Origin: Aeromicrobium phragmitis
Lineage (GTDB): Bacteria; Actinomycetota; Actinomycetes; Propionibacteriales; Nocardioidaceae
NCBI RefSeq assembly: GCF_003674095.1
Contig: NZ_RDBF01000004.1
Coordinates: 62,001-126,000 of the forward strand
DNA length: 64,000 bases
Direction of reading: 5' to 3'
Positions 18,748 to 29,134 of the stretch are shown here, in pieces. Position numbers and translations under genes: made by a program. Position 1 is the stretch's first letter. Each line of letters begins with the position of its first letter. The notes below the pieces were generated by a model. It was not told the DNA's origin. It made no database searches and saw nothing but the letters and a program-made list of their open reading frames with translations.

Positions 18748-19904
18748 CCGAAGTTCTTCCGCTCGCCCCGATACGTCGGGGTGCGCACGACATGCCCGCC
18801 CGAGGTGACGACGGCGACCTCGTCGAAGCGCTCGCACATCTCGCCGGCCTTCGCGTGACGGAACACCACGCGGTCGCCGATCGAGAGTCGGCGAGCGGCC
18901 GCGCCTTGCACCGGGGTCTGCACCTCGCCGGCCCCCTCGGCGTCGAGGAGGGAGAGTTCCTCGGGCCACACCGGCGTCGGCACGCGCGACTCGCCGGCCT
19001 GTCCCGAGGCGATGTAGCCGCCGGAGAAGCAGGTGGCGATGTCGCGGGTGGGCTTGCGCACGACGGACAAGGCGAAGAACGCCGCGGGCCGCGACGTGAA
19101 GGCGCGATAGCCATCGAAGAGGGTCGGGGAGAACAGCCCAGAGCCGGCGGTCAGCTCGGTGATCGACGGATCGGTCCCGGTCACGTGCAGGCTCCCGGTG
19201 CCACCGGCGTTCACGAGCCGGAGGTCGGTGAGGTTGCCGACCGCTTTGACGATGCGCTTACGGCGGCGTCGCAGTTCGGCGTTCGAACGGCGCTTCACGG
19301 TGCGCACGGCGAACGAGGAGTCCGGGAGGCCCGCGATCTGCGCGTCGTAGAACATCAGACCGGTGAGGTCGAAGCCGGGACGCTCGACGATCGCCTGGGC
19401 CAGCTTCTTGACGTCGCGCTTGCTGTGTACGGGGGAGCGCCGCACGCCCAGGTGCGCGCCGGCCACCCGCCACGATGCGTCGACCTCGATCGCGACGTTG
19501 ATCGTCGGGTGCCCGGCACCGAGGACGTGGTCGATGTAGTCGATGCCGTCCACGGAATCGACCATCAGGGTGATCGCCGCGAGCCGGTGGTCCTTGGCGG
19601 CGAGTTCGAGCAGCGCCTCGCGGTGCACCGTCGGGTACGCCAGCAGGATGTCGTCGACACCCTGATCGGCGAGCCACACCGACTCAGGGAGCGAGTACGT
19701 CATGACCCCGCGGAACCCGTCGAGGGTCAGGGCGTTCTTGATGATCGAGCGGACCCGGACCGACTTGGTGGCCAACCGGATCGGCGTGCCGTCGGCGCGG
19801 GCGATGAGATCGGCCGCGTTGGCCCACAGCGCCTCCTCGTCGACGATCGCGTAGGGCGTGTCGAGCGAGGCGGTGGCGGCGAGGAGCCGTTCGTAGTCGG
19901 GCAC
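18744..19904 (-). CDS. PLP-dependent amino-acid aldolase/deaminase (alanine racemase-like fold)
   Basis: A 386-aa protein with an alanine-racemase-type N-terminal barrel: the PLP lysine is expected in RLATKSVRVR (about residue 47), followed by MFYDAQIAGLP and VNAGGTGSLH, the phosphate-binding region. The C-terminal part holds the metal-binding D-serine dehydratase-like segment. This matches the D-threonine aldolase/D-serine dehydratase group annotated as amino acid deaminase/aldolase. The start is GTG at 19902-19904; GATACT on the minus strand (19916-19911) ends 6 nt before it, implying leaderless mRNA. It heads an operon with the lactone oxidase. Confidence 0.8.
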   Translation of the reverse strand: MPDYERLLAATASLDTPYAIVDEEALWANAADLIARADGTPIRLATKSVRVRSIIKNALTLDGFRGVMTYSLPESVWLADQGVDDILLAYPTVHREALLELAAKDHRLAAITLMVDSVDGIDYIDHVLGAGHPTINVAIEVDASWRVAGAHLGVRRSPVHSKRDVKKLAQAIVERPGFDLTGLMFYDAQIAGLPDSSFAVRTVKRRSNAELRRRRKRIVKAVGNLTDLRLVNAGGTGSLHVTGTDPSITELTAGSGLFSPTLFDGYRAFTSRPAAFFALSVVRKPTRDIATCFSGGYIASGQAGESRVPTPVWPEELSLLDAEGAGEVQTPVQGAAARRLSIGDRVVFRHAKAGEMCERFDEVAVVTSGGHVVRTPTYRGERKNFG

Positions 19905-19966
19905 GCGCCCAGTATCGCCCAGCCCGGTGGCCCTCGGTGGGATCTCGCGCCGAGGGTCACCTGAGC

Positions 19967-20014
19967 TTGCGTCATACGTTCCGAGGCCCAGGACCCACGA
20001 AACGTATGACGCAA
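19967..20014. repeat. Intergenic palindrome family A, copy 2
   Basis: TTGCGTCATACGTT (19967-19980) and AACGTATGACGCAA (20001-20014) are 14-bp perfect arms, identical to those of copy 1; the 20-base interior pairs poorly. It lies between a divergently transcribed CDS and tRNA-Thr, so it is not at the 3' end of either flanking gene. Confidence 0.92.
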
Positions 20015-20046
20015 CGAGAGGGTGGGAGCGCGGTGGTGACGTGCCC

Positions 20047-20052
20047 TACGAT
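20047..20052 (+). promoter_or_regulatory. -10 element of tRNA-Thr
   Basis: TACGAT at 20047-20052 lies 21 bp before the mature 5' end of tRNA-Thr, a suitable place for transcription of a short 5' precursor. No -35 close to consensus was found. Confidence 0.4.
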
Positions 20053-20073
20053 GGTCGGGCGGCTCGGCCGCAT

Positions 20074-20149
20074 GCCCCTGTAGCTCAGTTGGTAGAGCGC
20101 CTTACTTGTAATAAGGATGTCGCGGGTTCGAATCCTGTCGGGGGCTCCA
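20074..20149 (+). tRNA. tRNA-Thr (anticodon TGT)
   Basis: A complete cloverleaf: acceptor GCCCCTG (20074-20080) with CGGGGGC (20139-20145), D-arm GCTC/GAGC, anticodon stem CCTTA/TAAGG with loop CTTGTAA (anticodon TGT, 20107-20109, reading ACA), and a T-arm containing GGTTCGAATCC. The discriminator is T at 20146 and CCA is encoded at 20147-20149. It stands alone, with a family A palindrome upstream. Confidence 0.97.
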
Positions 20150-20159
20150 CGCGAACGGC

Positions 20160-20621
20160 TCAGCCGAAGGACCGCCGCCGGAAGAGGTGCAGGTCGTCAC
20201 CGCGTTCCTCTGCGGTCTCGGTGAGTGCCCATCCCAGACTCTCGAAGAACGCGAACGCGACCTGGTTGCCCGATTCGACGTACGCCCGCCACGCGGGAGC
20301 GTCGAGATGCCCGGGCCAGGCCAGGAACTCCTGCACGGCCGCCGCGGCCCACCCTTCGCGGCGACGGCCGGGGGCGACAGCCAGGTCGGTGATGACGTGG
20401 TCGGGATGCTCGCCGGTACCCCAGACGCACCCGACGACGGCCACCGGAGCCTCACGGTGACTCGCCACCAACTCGACACCGTCGTGCTCGGCGAGCACAT
20501 GATGCAGCCAGTCCTCGTCGAGCGGTCCCAGCTGGGCGTTGAGCTGCGGGTCGGCGTACCAGGCGCGCAGCCACGGCCAGTCCTCCGCGGTGAAGCGGCG
20601 CAGCGTCACCTCGCGCGTCAT
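20160..20621 (-). CDS. GNAT family N-acetyltransferase
   Basis: A 153-aa single-domain acetyltransferase of the GNAT fold. N-terminal REVTLRRFTAEDWPWLRAWY is the usual beta1-alpha1 start, ITDLAVAPGRRREGWAAAAVQEFL (about residues 77-100) is the acetyl-CoA-binding motif A, and NQVAFAFFESLGW is the C-terminal motif B. The motif A loop reads GRRREG rather than the common QxxGxG/A, a tolerated variation. The ATG is 1 bp after the stop of the HNH nuclease gene, so translation is probably coupled. The acceptor is unknown. It ends 10 bp from the tRNA-Thr gene. Confidence 0.8.
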   Translation of the reverse strand: MTREVTLRRFTAEDWPWLRAWYADPQLNAQLGPLDEDWLHHVLAEHDGVELVASHREAPVAVVGCVWGTGEHPDHVITDLAVAPGRRREGWAAAAVQEFLAWPGHLDAPAWRAYVESGNQVAFAFFESLGWALTETAEERGDDLHLFRRRSFG

Positions 20622-20622
20622 C

Positions 20623-21300
20623 TCAGCACCTCTGCAGTTCGCGCCGCATCGCGTCGGCCTCCGCCTGCGTGACCCAGACGCCGTAGGCCGCCTTGACGTT
20701 CACGATCTTACTCACGTACGTGCAGCGGTAGGCGCGGTTCGCGGGGAGCCACGTGGCGACGTCGGCGTCGCCCTTGGCGCTGTTCGCGGCACCGTCCACC
20801 GCCAACAGGTTGATCGGGTCGTTGGCGAAGGCGATGCGCTTCTCGCGGGTCCACTGCTGGGCGCCCTTCTGCCACGCGTCGGACAGCGCAACGAGGTGAT
20901 CGATCTGCACCGCGCTCGAGGTCCGTTCGCCGCGCCGGAACTCGATCCGCTCGCCCGTGAACGGGTCGTCGAGCGTGCCCGACAGGACTCGGCAGCCGCG
21001 GTCGTCGCCGAACTCGACGTCGGTCAGATCCCGTCGCAGGATGTCGTTGCGGGTGTCGCACCCATTGCGGCCGAACTCCACGTCGGCCGCGTCGGTCCAC
21101 GCCTCACCGAACTGCTCGCGCGAGTAGCCGGTCTTGGCGGCGCGCCCCTTGACCGGCAGGCTCTCGGCGAGCGCGACCGAGGCACGTGCCTCTGGGGCTG
21201 GCGCCGGCTGGGACCGTGCGAGGAACTCGTCACCGGTCCAACCGAGGACGACCGCCAGCACGACGACGACACTCGCGACGCCGGTCAGAACCCGCTTCAT
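20623..21300 (-). CDS. Secreted HNH endonuclease family protein (DUF1524-like)
   Basis: A 225-aa protein starting with a signal peptide or N-terminal anchor (MKRVLTGVASVVVVLAVVLGW). The mature part carries the pattern of small secreted HNH/DUF1524 nucleases of actinomycetes: CDTRNDILRRDL, then VQIDHLVALSDAWQKGA with the catalytic Asp-His, then FANDPINLLAVDGAANSAKGD with the late Asn and Lys-Gly-Asp. Such proteins are thought to cut extracellular DNA or act as nutritional or antagonistic nucleases. GGAAGG upstream of ATG 21300 sets the start. The GNAT gene follows immediately; an immunity role for it is not supported. Confidence 0.82.
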   Translation of the reverse strand: MKRVLTGVASVVVVLAVVLGWTGDEFLARSQPAPAPEARASVALAESLPVKGRAAKTGYSREQFGEAWTDAADVEFGRNGCDTRNDILRRDLTDVEFGDDRGCRVLSGTLDDPFTGERIEFRRGERTSSAVQIDHLVALSDAWQKGAQQWTREKRIAFANDPINLLAVDGAANSAKGDADVATWLPANRAYRCTYVSKIVNVKAAYGVWVTQAEADAMRRELQRC

Positions 21301-21524
21301 GGCTGCCTTCCGTTCATCGCATCCCGACCCCGGGCATGGGGCTCGGCACGAGCACAGTAGCCGCTGCCACCGACACCGCGATCCCTCGCGTCGGCGGTCG
21401 ATCGGGCATCCGGCGGTGGCTCTGCTCCCGGGGATTCCGCGGCCTCGGAGTCGGGGAAGCCGCCGCGAGCGGGGTCCTCGATGCTTGCTAGGTTGGAAGG
21501 CGACCAATCTTCGAAGGGGAGTCC

Positions 21525-22922
<1,398 letters not shown>

Positions 22923-22939
22923 TCGTCAGCGGTCTCGTC

Positions 22940-23002
22940 CATCGGGCGGTGAGCTCACCCGCATCGTCGCGCACGACGTGCGTGGTGGCTCACCGCCCGA
23001 TG
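22940..23002. repeat. Intergenic palindrome family E (14-bp perfect arms)
   Basis: CATCGGGCGGTGAG (22940-22953) and CTCACCGCCCGATG (22989-23002) are perfect complements. The interior contains CGTCG and CGACG, which can form a second stem. It sits between convergent genes (lpd and the metal-receptor-like gene). Only one copy of this sequence is present in the window. Confidence 0.85.
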
Positions 23003-23027
23003 TCGTTGGTCCGGGCTGAGTCACCGC

Positions 23028-23783
23028 TCAGGAGACGGCGAGCCGGGATTCGAGTTCACCGCGGGCCGTGACGAGCGACGGGCCGTACCAGGTCAGCGAC
23101 CGTCCCGAGCACAGGACGGTACGGGTCCGCGTGAACGCCTCGGGACCGTCGTCGGGAGTGAAGACGTAGGGCTCGTCCGGGAGGAGGACGAGGTCGATGT
23201 CCGGACGATCGAGCTCGGCGAGTTCGACGTGCGGATAACGCTCCGGATGGCGCGCGAAGACGTTCTCGAGTCCGAGGCGCGCCATGACGTCCCCGGTGAA
23301 GGTTGACGACCCCACGACCATCCAGGGGTCTCGCCAGATCGCCATCGCGGCGCGTCCGCGGAACTCACTCGACGGTTCAGCCCACACCTGCTCGGCCTCG
23401 GCCAGCCACTCGGGCACGCCCCAGCCGAGGGCCGTCGTGAAGAGGCGTCGCATCGAGGCGAAGGCCTCGTCCAGGGTCTCGATCTTGGTGACCCAGACGG
23501 GGATGCCCTCGGCGCGCAGTCGGCGGACGTCGAGTTCGCGGTTCTCCTCCTGGTTGGCGACGACGAGGTCCGGGCGGAGCTCGGAAATGAGATCGCGGTC
23601 GGGATTCTTGGTGCCCCGCACTCGGGTGACCTCCAGGCCCGGCGGCTGCGTGCACCAGTCGGTCGCCCCCACGAGGGCCTCGGGCTCGGTGGCCGCGATG
23701 GCCTCCGTGAGCGACGGGACGAGACTCACGACGCGACGTACGGGCTGTCGGGTGATGAGCTCGGTTCCCAGATCATCGCGCAT
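23028..23783 (-). CDS. Helical-backbone metal receptor domain protein (BtuF/cobalamin-binding-like), no signal peptide
   Basis: A 251-aa protein with the periplasmic-binding fold seen in cobalamin/siderophore receptors: [17 protein letters not shown] near the N-terminus, [32 protein letters not shown], and [13 protein letters not shown] near the C-terminus. Unlike true ABC receptors, it lacks a signal peptide or lipobox and has no permease or ATPase gene beside it, so it is probably cytoplasmic. ATG 23783 is supported by TAGGCT on the minus strand (23795-23790) ending 6 nt upstream. Cytosolic members of this fold are common in actinobacteria and their ligand is not established. Confidence 0.72.
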   Translation of the reverse strand: MRDDLGTELITRQPVRRVVSLVPSLTEAIAATEPEALVGATDWCTQPPGLEVTRVRGTKNPDRDLISELRPDLVVANQEENRELDVRRLRAEGIPVWVTKIETLDEAFASMRRLFTTALGWGVPEWLAEAEQVWAEPSSEFRGRAAMAIWRDPWMVVGSSTFTGDVMARLGLENVFARHPERYPHVELAELDRPDIDLVLLPDEPYVFTPDDGPEAFTRTRTVLCSGRSLTWYGPSLVTARGELESRLAVS

Positions 23784-23882
23784 GCGTCCAGCCTAGGCGG
23801 GCTAGCTGGGAAGCGGCTGAGGAGTCGAAGTCGCCGCAAGCCCACCGCGTCCTCGTCCTGGCGGCGCCCTAGGCTGAGGCCT

Positions 23883-24716
23883 ATGAGCACTGCCCCGATC
23901 GACTGGACCGCGTCCGGTACCTACGACGACATCCGCTACGAGACCACGAGCGACGGCATCGCCAAGATCACCATCTGCCGTCCCGAAGTGCACAACGCCT
24001 TCCGGCCGCAGACGATCATCGAGATCTCCGAGGCGCTCAACGTCGCTCGCGAGGACGAGCGGGTCGGGGCGATCATCCTCACCGGCGAGGGCGAGAAGGC
24101 GTTCTGCTCCGGCGGCGACCAGCGGGTGCGCGGCGACAGCGGCTACAAGACCGACGCCGGCGCCACCGGGCGTTTCCACGTGACCGACCTGCACGTGCAG
24201 ATGCGGCGCACGCCCAAGCCGATCGTCGCGATGGTCGCCGGATGGGCGATCGGCGGCGGCCACGTACTGCACCTGGTCTGCGACCTGACGATCGCGGCCG
24301 ACAACGCTCGCTTCGGTCAGGTCGGCCCCAAGGTCGGCTCGTTCGACGGCGGTTTCGGCGCCAGCATCCTCTCCGACCTCGTCGGTCCCAAGAAGGCCAA
24401 GGAGATCTGGTTCCTGTGCCGGCAGTACGACGCGGCGCAGGCGCTCGAGATGGGACTCGTCAACACCGTCGTGCCGCTCGCCGACCTCGAGGCGGAGACC
24501 GTGGCGTGGTGCCGCGAGATGCTGCAGCACTCGCCGTTCGCCCTGCGTCTGCTCAAGGCCAGCTTCCACGCCTCCGAGGACGGCTACGCCGGGCTGCAGC
24601 AGCTCGCCCACGACGCCAACCTCCTGTTCTACGGCAACGAGGAGGCCAAGGAGGGGCGCGAGGCCTTCAAGGAGAAGCGTCGTCCGGAGTTCGAGCGCTT
24701 TCCCCGCCGCCCGTAA
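23883..24716 (+). CDS. menB: 1,4-dihydroxy-2-naphthoyl-CoA synthase
   Basis: A 277-aa crotonase-family enzyme that closes the naphthoquinone ring of menaquinone from o-succinylbenzoyl-CoA. MenB-specific features are visible: [17 protein letters not shown] (about residues 73-89) with the long disordered-loop region after it, [27 protein letters not shown], and the family's C-terminal [19 protein letters not shown]. Length fits the family. ATG 23883 follows TAGGCT (23870-23875) by 7 nt, so the message is probably leaderless, although GAGG lies between. No other men gene is in the window. Confidence 0.93.
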   Translation: MSTAPIDWTASGTYDDIRYETTSDGIAKITICRPEVHNAFRPQTIIEISEALNVAREDERVGAIILTGEGEKAFCSGGDQRVRGDSGYKTDAGATGRFHVTDLHVQMRRTPKPIVAMVAGWAIGGGHVLHLVCDLTIAADNARFGQVGPKVGSFDGGFGASILSDLVGPKKAKEIWFLCRQYDAAQALEMGLVNTVVPLADLEAETVAWCREMLQHSPFALRLLKASFHASEDGYAGLQQLAHDANLLFYGNEEAKEGREAFKEKRRPEFERFPRRP

Positions 24717-24786
24717 GCAGGGCTGCCACGCCCACAGCCTGATACGGATGATCAGCGTTCGAGACGGCTTTCGTACGATGGTGGGT

Positions 24787-25656
24787 ATGCGTTCCCCCCG
24801 TATCCTCGGCCTCTCGGCCGCTGCCAGCCTGCTCGTTCTCGCGTCCGCGTGCGCTCCCGCGGACGAGAACGACGCCGATTCCACCACCGACGCGGCCGGC
24901 GACGGTCAGTGCTCGACTGACTCGCTGCCCCTCAAGAACGACGGCGTGCTCACGATCGCCACCGATGACCCGGCGTTCGAGCCGTGGTTCGTCGACAACG
25001 AGCCGAGCAACGGCGAAGGCTTCGAGAGCGCCGTCGCGTACGCCATCGCCGACGAGCTCGGGTTCGCCGAGGACGAGGTCGAGTGGGTCGTCGTGCCCTT
25101 CAACTCCTCCTACCAGCCCGGCGCGAAGGACTTCGACTTCGACATCAACCAGATCTCGATCACCGAAGAGCGCAAGAACGCCGTCGATTTCTCCAAGCCG
25201 TACTACTCGGCCGCGCAGGCCATCATCACGCTCGAGGGCTCGGAGTTCGCCGACGTCGGCTCGCTCGAGGACTTCAAGGACGCGCGCCTCGGTGCGCAGA
25301 TCGGCACGACGTCGCTGGCGGCGATCGACCAGATCGACCCGTCCACGGCCCCGCTCGTCTACGACGACACCACCAAGGCGGCTCAGGCGCTGCAGAACGA
25401 TCAGGTCGACGGCATCGTCGCCGACCTGCCCACCGCGTTCTACCTGACCGCCGCGGAGATCGACGGTTCCACGATCGCCGGGCAGTTCCAGCCCGAGACC
25501 GGCGAGTCCGAGGAGTTCGGCCTGCTGTTGGAGAAGGGCAGCGACCTCACGCCGTGCCTCGACGCGGCGATCGAGTCGCTCGAGGACGACGGCACGCTCG
25601 ACGACATCGAGCAGCAGTGGCTCTCGGAGTCGGCGAACGTCCCCGAGCTGCAGTGA
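24787..25656 (+). CDS. Amino-acid ABC transporter substrate-binding lipoprotein
   Basis: A 289-aa extracellular solute-binding protein of the polar-amino-acid family 3. The signal peptide ends in a lipobox (LASAC, Cys about 22), so the mature protein is lipid-anchored outside the membrane. Family signatures include KNDGVLTIATDDPAFEPW at the start of the mature domain, FDFDINQISITEERKNAVDFSKPYY in the hinge region, and DALQNDQVDGIVADLPTAFYL-like text near residue 200. ATG 24787 is favoured: TACGAT (24774-24779) ends 7 nt upstream, suggesting leaderless mRNA. The permease start overlaps its stop as GTGA. The ligand is unknown. Confidence 0.88.
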   Translation: MRSPRILGLSAAASLLVLASACAPADENDADSTTDAAGDGQCSTDSLPLKNDGVLTIATDDPAFEPWFVDNEPSNGEGFESAVAYAIADELGFAEDEVEWVVVPFNSSYQPGAKDFDFDINQISITEERKNAVDFSKPYYSAAQAIITLEGSEFADVGSLEDFKDARLGAQIGTTSLAAIDQIDPSTAPLVYDDTTKAAQALQNDQVDGIVADLPTAFYLTAAEIDGSTIAGQFQPETGESEEFGLLLEKGSDLTPCLDAAIESLEDDGTLDDIEQQWLSESANVPELQ

Positions 25657-26516
25657 CCTCCTCGCTCCCACCCGGGGCGGGCCGCACGCTGAGCGCCCGC
25701 CAGCTCGAGCGCAACGCCTACCGGCTGCGCCGCTCGCGGCGCCGGGCGACGATCGCCGCCGTCTCGACGGTGGTCGTGCTCGGCCTGATGCTCGTCGTGG
25801 TGGTCAACGCCCCGGGCTGGGAGCGGGTTCGCACGACGTACTTCGACTGGCGACACGCGCGGGAGTCCTTCCCGGCGATCCTCGACGCGTTCTGGCTCAA
25901 CATCCGGTTGTTCCTCACCATCGAGGTGATCGTCCTCGCGCTCGCGCTGCTGGTTGCGGTGGTGCGGGTGATCCCGTCGCCCGCCCTCACCCCGCTGAAG
26001 ATCCTGGCGGCGTTGTACACCGACATCTTCCGCGGCATCCCCACGCTGCTGGTCGTCCTGCTCGTCGGCTTCGGCGTTCCGGCGCTCAACCTCGGCGGGC
26101 TGCCGACGAGCCTGTTCTGGCTCGGCGTCATCGCCCTGACGCTGAGCTACGGCGCCTACGTGGCCGAGGTGCTGCGGGCGGGTCTCGTGTCCATCCACCC
26201 CACCCAGTGGGCCAGCGGGCGTGCCCTCGGCATGAGCTACGGCCAGACCCTGCGTCACATCGTGCTGCCGCAGGCGGTCCGCCGCGTGGCGCCGCCGCTC
26301 ATCAACGACTTCGTGTCGCTGCAGAAGGACACGGCGCTGCTCTCCACGATCGGGCTCGTCGAGGCCTTGCGGGCGGCGCAGGTGTATTCGGCCTCGACCT
26401 TCAACTTCACCTCGCTGTGCGTCGCCGCGCTGTTCTTCATCGTCGTGACCATCCCGCTCGCGCGGTTCACCGATTGGCTCACGATCCGCTCCCTGCGGCG
26501 CGAGAACGGGATCTGA
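25653..26516 (+). CDS. Amino-acid ABC transporter permease (HisM/GlnP type)
   Basis: A 287-aa inner-membrane permease. After a charged cytoplasmic N-terminus (RQLERNAYRLRRSRRR) come about six membrane segments. TDIFRGIPTLLVVLLVGFG is the conserved His/Glu/Gln/Arg/opine-family start, and the ATPase-coupling EAA loop is RAGLVSIHPTQWASGRALGMSYGQ (split: RAGLVSIHPTQW and ASGRALGMS). GTG 25653 overlaps the binding-protein stop by 4 bp. The single permease would form a homodimer with two ATPase subunits. Confidence 0.9.
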   Translation: MTSSLPPGAGRTLSARQLERNAYRLRRSRRRATIAAVSTVVVLGLMLVVVVNAPGWERVRTTYFDWRHARESFPAILDAFWLNIRLFLTIEVIVLALALLVAVVRVIPSPALTPLKILAALYTDIFRGIPTLLVVLLVGFGVPALNLGGLPTSLFWLGVIALTLSYGAYVAEVLRAGLVSIHPTQWASGRALGMSYGQTLRHIVLPQAVRRVAPPLINDFVSLQKDTALLSTIGLVEALRAAQVYSASTFNFTSLCVAALFFIVVTIPLARFTDWLTIRSLRRENGI

Positions 26517-26517
26517 C

Positions 26518-27246
26518 ATGCTGCGCATCAACGGACTGACCAAGGCGTTCGGCGACAACGTCGTGCTCGACGGCATCGACCTCGAGGTGGCCCGCGGTGA
26601 GGTCGTGTGCCTCATCGGTGCGTCCGGGTCGGGCAAATCGACCCTGCTGCGGTGCCTCGATCTGCTGGAGGTCACCGACGACGGTGACATCTGGCTCGAC
26701 GGCCGGGAACTCACCGATCCGGCGATCGATCTCGACCGGGCTCGTCGCGACATCGGGATCGTCTTCCAGGCCTATAACCTGTTCCCGCATCTGAGCGTGC
26801 TCGACAATGTCACCATCGGGCCGCGCCGGGTGCTCAAGGAGTCAAAAGCCGACGCCGAGCGGCGCGCGCACGCCTTGCTCGACCGCATCGGACTGAACGG
26901 CAAGGCGACGGCGTACCCGGACGCACTCTCGGGCGGTCAGCAACAGCGCGTGGCGCTGATCCGTGCCGTCGCCATGCAGCCCAAGTTGCTGCTGCTCGAC
27001 GAGGTCACGGCGGCGCTGGACCCGATGCTCGTCGGCGAGGTGCTCGATGTCGTGCGCGATCTGAAGAACGAGGGCCACACGATCGTCATGGCCACGCACG
27101 AGATGGCGTTCGCCCGCGAGTGCGCCGACCGCGTGGTGTTCCTCTCCGGAGGCGTGCTGATCGAGGAGGGAACTCCCGAGCGAATCTTCACCGCACCGCA
27201 GGACTCGCGAACCCGGGAGTTCCTGGCCCGGTATCTGCCGGCCTGA
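26518..27246 (+). CDS. Amino-acid ABC transporter ATP-binding protein (GlnQ type)
   Basis: A complete 242-aa ABC ATPase: Walker A GASGSGKST (about residues 35-43), Q-loop FQAYNLFPH (about 83), signature LSGGQQQRVALIRA (about 139), Walker B LLLLDEVTAALDP (about 159) and H-loop ATHEMAFARE (about 195). The D-loop and signature are typical of the polar-amino-acid subfamily. ATG 26518 is 1 bp after the permease stop. It is the last gene of the binding protein-permease-ATPase operon and ends only 3 bp from the stop of the convergent esterase gene, with no hairpin between. Confidence 0.93.
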   Translation: MLRINGLTKAFGDNVVLDGIDLEVARGEVVCLIGASGSGKSTLLRCLDLLEVTDDGDIWLDGRELTDPAIDLDRARRDIGIVFQAYNLFPHLSVLDNVTIGPRRVLKESKADAERRAHALLDRIGLNGKATAYPDALSGGQQQRVALIRAVAMQPKLLLLDEVTAALDPMLVGEVLDVVRDLKNEGHTIVMATHEMAFARECADRVVFLSGGVLIEEGTPERIFTAPQDSRTREFLARYLPA

Positions 27247-27249
27247 CCG

Positions 27250-28230
27250 TCAGCGCATCACCCGAGCGAGGAAGTCGCGCGTCGCGGCAAGCGTCTCCTG
27301 CGCGGCCTCGAGTCTGAGGTCGAACTGGAACTCGTGCTGGAGGGCCGGTGTGTAGTCGTCGGGCCAGAACAACGCGGTGACGTCCACGCCTGCCGCGGCC
27401 AGGCGCTCGGCGAACGCCTTTCCCTGCCGGGTGAGCGGATCGGCATTGCCGCCCGTCACCAGCGTCGGTGGGTACGCGGGACCGACCTGGTCGGCCACCG
27501 ACGCGTCGTGCACATGCGGTTCGTCGAACGACGAGGTGGCGAAGTAGGCGCGCCCGATGGTGCGGATGAACCAGCCCTCGACGCCGTGGGCGTCCTCGAG
27601 CAGCTCCGGCAGCTGCGGGCCGCAGTGCGAGATCACGCCGCGTAGTTGAGGCGCGGCGACGGTGGGATCGATGCCGATGCGGGAGGCGTAGGCGGGATCG
27701 GTGATGGCGATCGCGAGCTGTGCGCTGATCTGTGCCCCGGCCGAGTCGCCGGCGAGCACCAGCCGATCGATGTCCACGCGAAGCTCGTCGGCGTGGTCTG
27801 TGAGCCAGCTGAGCGCGGCGCCGACCTGCCGCAGCGGCATCGGATAGCGCGCGGCCGGCGCGAGCGCGTAATCGACCGCGACGACGGTGTACCCCTCGGC
27901 GGCGATTATCTTGGCGTAGGGCTCGACGTCGGCGGTCGAACCGGCGACCCAGCCGCCACCGTGAACCCAGACGACGGTCGGCAGCGGGCGGTCGGTGCCC
28001 GCGGGGAACCACACGTCGAGGCGCTCGGCGGGTCCCGGCCCGTAGGCGAGCTCGCGCCGGCCGTCGACGCCGGGCGGAACGAACGGCTGCAGCGTCGCCA
28101 CCGTGTGCTCGCCCCCGCGGGTGAAGACCCAGCGGATGAGGGCGGATCCCACCCGCGGGCTGCGCCAGACGGCGACCGCGAGACCAGCGAGACCCATGGT
28201 GAGCACAAGGAGGACGCGTCGAAGCACCAT
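27250..28230 (-). CDS. Alpha/beta hydrolase, HSL-family esterase/lipase
   Basis: A 326-aa hydrolase with an N-terminal signal-anchor (LRRVLLVLTMGLAGLAVAVW). HGGGWVAGS (about residues 89-97) forms the oxyanion hole and GDSAGAQ (about 164) holds the nucleophilic Ser, both typical of hormone-sensitive-lipase-like esterases; a late Asp-Asp-Tyr and a C-terminal His (LQHEFQF) could complete the triad. It probably hydrolyses short acyl esters at the membrane. ATG 28230 is preceded by TACGCT on the minus strand (28242-28237), 6 nt away, again suggesting a leaderless message. Confidence 0.83.
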   Translation of the reverse strand: MVLRRVLLVLTMGLAGLAVAVWRSPRVGSALIRWVFTRGGEHTVATLQPFVPPGVDGRRELAYGPGPAERLDVWFPAGTDRPLPTVVWVHGGGWVAGSTADVEPYAKIIAAEGYTVVAVDYALAPAARYPMPLRQVGAALSWLTDHADELRVDIDRLVLAGDSAGAQISAQLAIAITDPAYASRIGIDPTVAAPQLRGVISHCGPQLPELLEDAHGVEGWFIRTIGRAYFATSSFDEPHVHDASVADQVGPAYPPTLVTGGNADPLTRQGKAFAERLAAAGVDVTALFWPDDYTPALQHEFQFDLRLEAAQETLAATRDFLARVMR

Positions 28231-28267
28231 GCCCGCAGCGTAGGGCGTGCCCCGCTCCTCATCGCCG

Positions 28268-28350
28268 CGAGTGGCGCAGATCGGGGACGATGCGCCCCGA
28301 AAACACCTCCATACTGCGCCACTCGGTGCTCACTTTGCGCCACTCGGTGA
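28268..28350. repeat. Intergenic palindrome family F1 with an extra direct copy of one arm
   Basis: CGAGTGGCGCAG (28268-28279) pairs with CTGCGCCACTCG (28314-28325); inside, TCGGGG and CCCCGA can pair. The right arm is repeated directly as TGCGCCACTCGGTGA at 28336-28350. The element lies between the esterase and coiled-coil genes, which are transcribed in the same direction. Confidence 0.75.
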
Positions 28351-28360
28351 GCTGAGAAGC

Positions 28361-28400
28361 AACTGGTCGTGACCGCAGAGTCCTGCGACCACGACCAGTT
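28361..28400. repeat. Intergenic palindrome family F2
   Basis: AACTGGTCGTG (28361-28371) pairs with CACGACCAGTT (28390-28400), then after an AC/AC mismatch CGCAG (28374-28378) pairs with CTGCG (28383-28387) around loop AGTC. It begins 21 bp past the stop of the coiled-coil gene on the minus strand and could terminate that transcript. Confidence 0.85.
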
Positions 28401-28421
28401 CGAGCGGTCGGACGGCGACTG

Positions 28422-29009
28422 TCAACGCGGTTCGGTGCCGGGGTCGCGGCGCACGTGCCGCGCATCGGCACCGTCGTCCACGATCTCGTCCTCTCGGACG
28501 TAGCGCTCATCGCCTTCGGGGCGAGGGTCGCTCGCGCTGCGCTGGCCGCCCGCTTCCGCCGCACCCGCGGTACCTGCGGTGCCGGTCCGGTCGCCGGCGT
28601 CGCGCGGGTGCGCGTCAGGCTGCCCTCCGCGGCGCGCCGTCTGGTCGGTCCCCGCGTCGGGATCGATGTGCTCGGCCTTGCGCAGCTTGTCGGACGCCGA
28701 CTCGTGCCGGTCGGCGGCGTCGCCGCGCAGCGTCTCGGCCCGGGCCTCGAGTCGCTCGGCCTCGAGTCGCGCCTGGTCCGCGTCCGCACGGGCACTCGTC
28801 GCCTCCGCTTCGGTGCGCTGCACGTGAATCCGCTCCTCCTGGGCGGACTGCCGGAGTTCGGCCGCCTTGTCGCGCTTGCGCCGCTCCTCCTCGAGCCGGC
28901 GCTGCTCCTTTGCATGGCGAGAACCGCGCATTGCCGCCACGAGTCCGATCAGCAGCAGGACCACCGCCACGGCGATCAGCACCCATACCCACCACTGCAC
29001 GTCGTTCAT
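28422..29009 (-). CDS. Hypothetical membrane-anchored coiled-coil protein
   Basis: A 195-aa protein with one N-terminal membrane helix (residues 5-26, VWVLIAVAVVLLLIGLVAA) followed by a long charged region (about 30-110) rich in Glu, Arg and Ala with a heptad look, then a Gly/Ala/Asp-rich tail that is probably disordered. The N-terminus is likely outside and the coiled coil inside. GAGGAGAAC directly before ATG 29009 supports the start over an upstream in-frame Met. No enzyme motif is present and the function is unknown. Confidence 0.65.
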   Translation of the reverse strand: MNDVQWWVWVLIAVAVVLLLIGLVAAMRGSRHAKEQRRLEEERRKRDKAAELRQSAQEERIHVQRTEAEATSARADADQARLEAERLEARAETLRGDAADRHESASDKLRKAEHIDPDAGTDQTARRGGQPDAHPRDAGDRTGTAGTAGAAEAGGQRSASDPRPEGDERYVREDEIVDDGADARHVRRDPGTEPR

Positions 29010-29134
29010 GTCGTTCTCCTCTCGGCCAGTCGAGCGCACCCGGTGGTGCCTCGTCCACCCCTAGGTCCTTCGTACCGCACCTGCGCGGTCCGTGCCGGGT
29101 GACGAGGTCCGGTCACCAGCGCGAGGAGAATCGA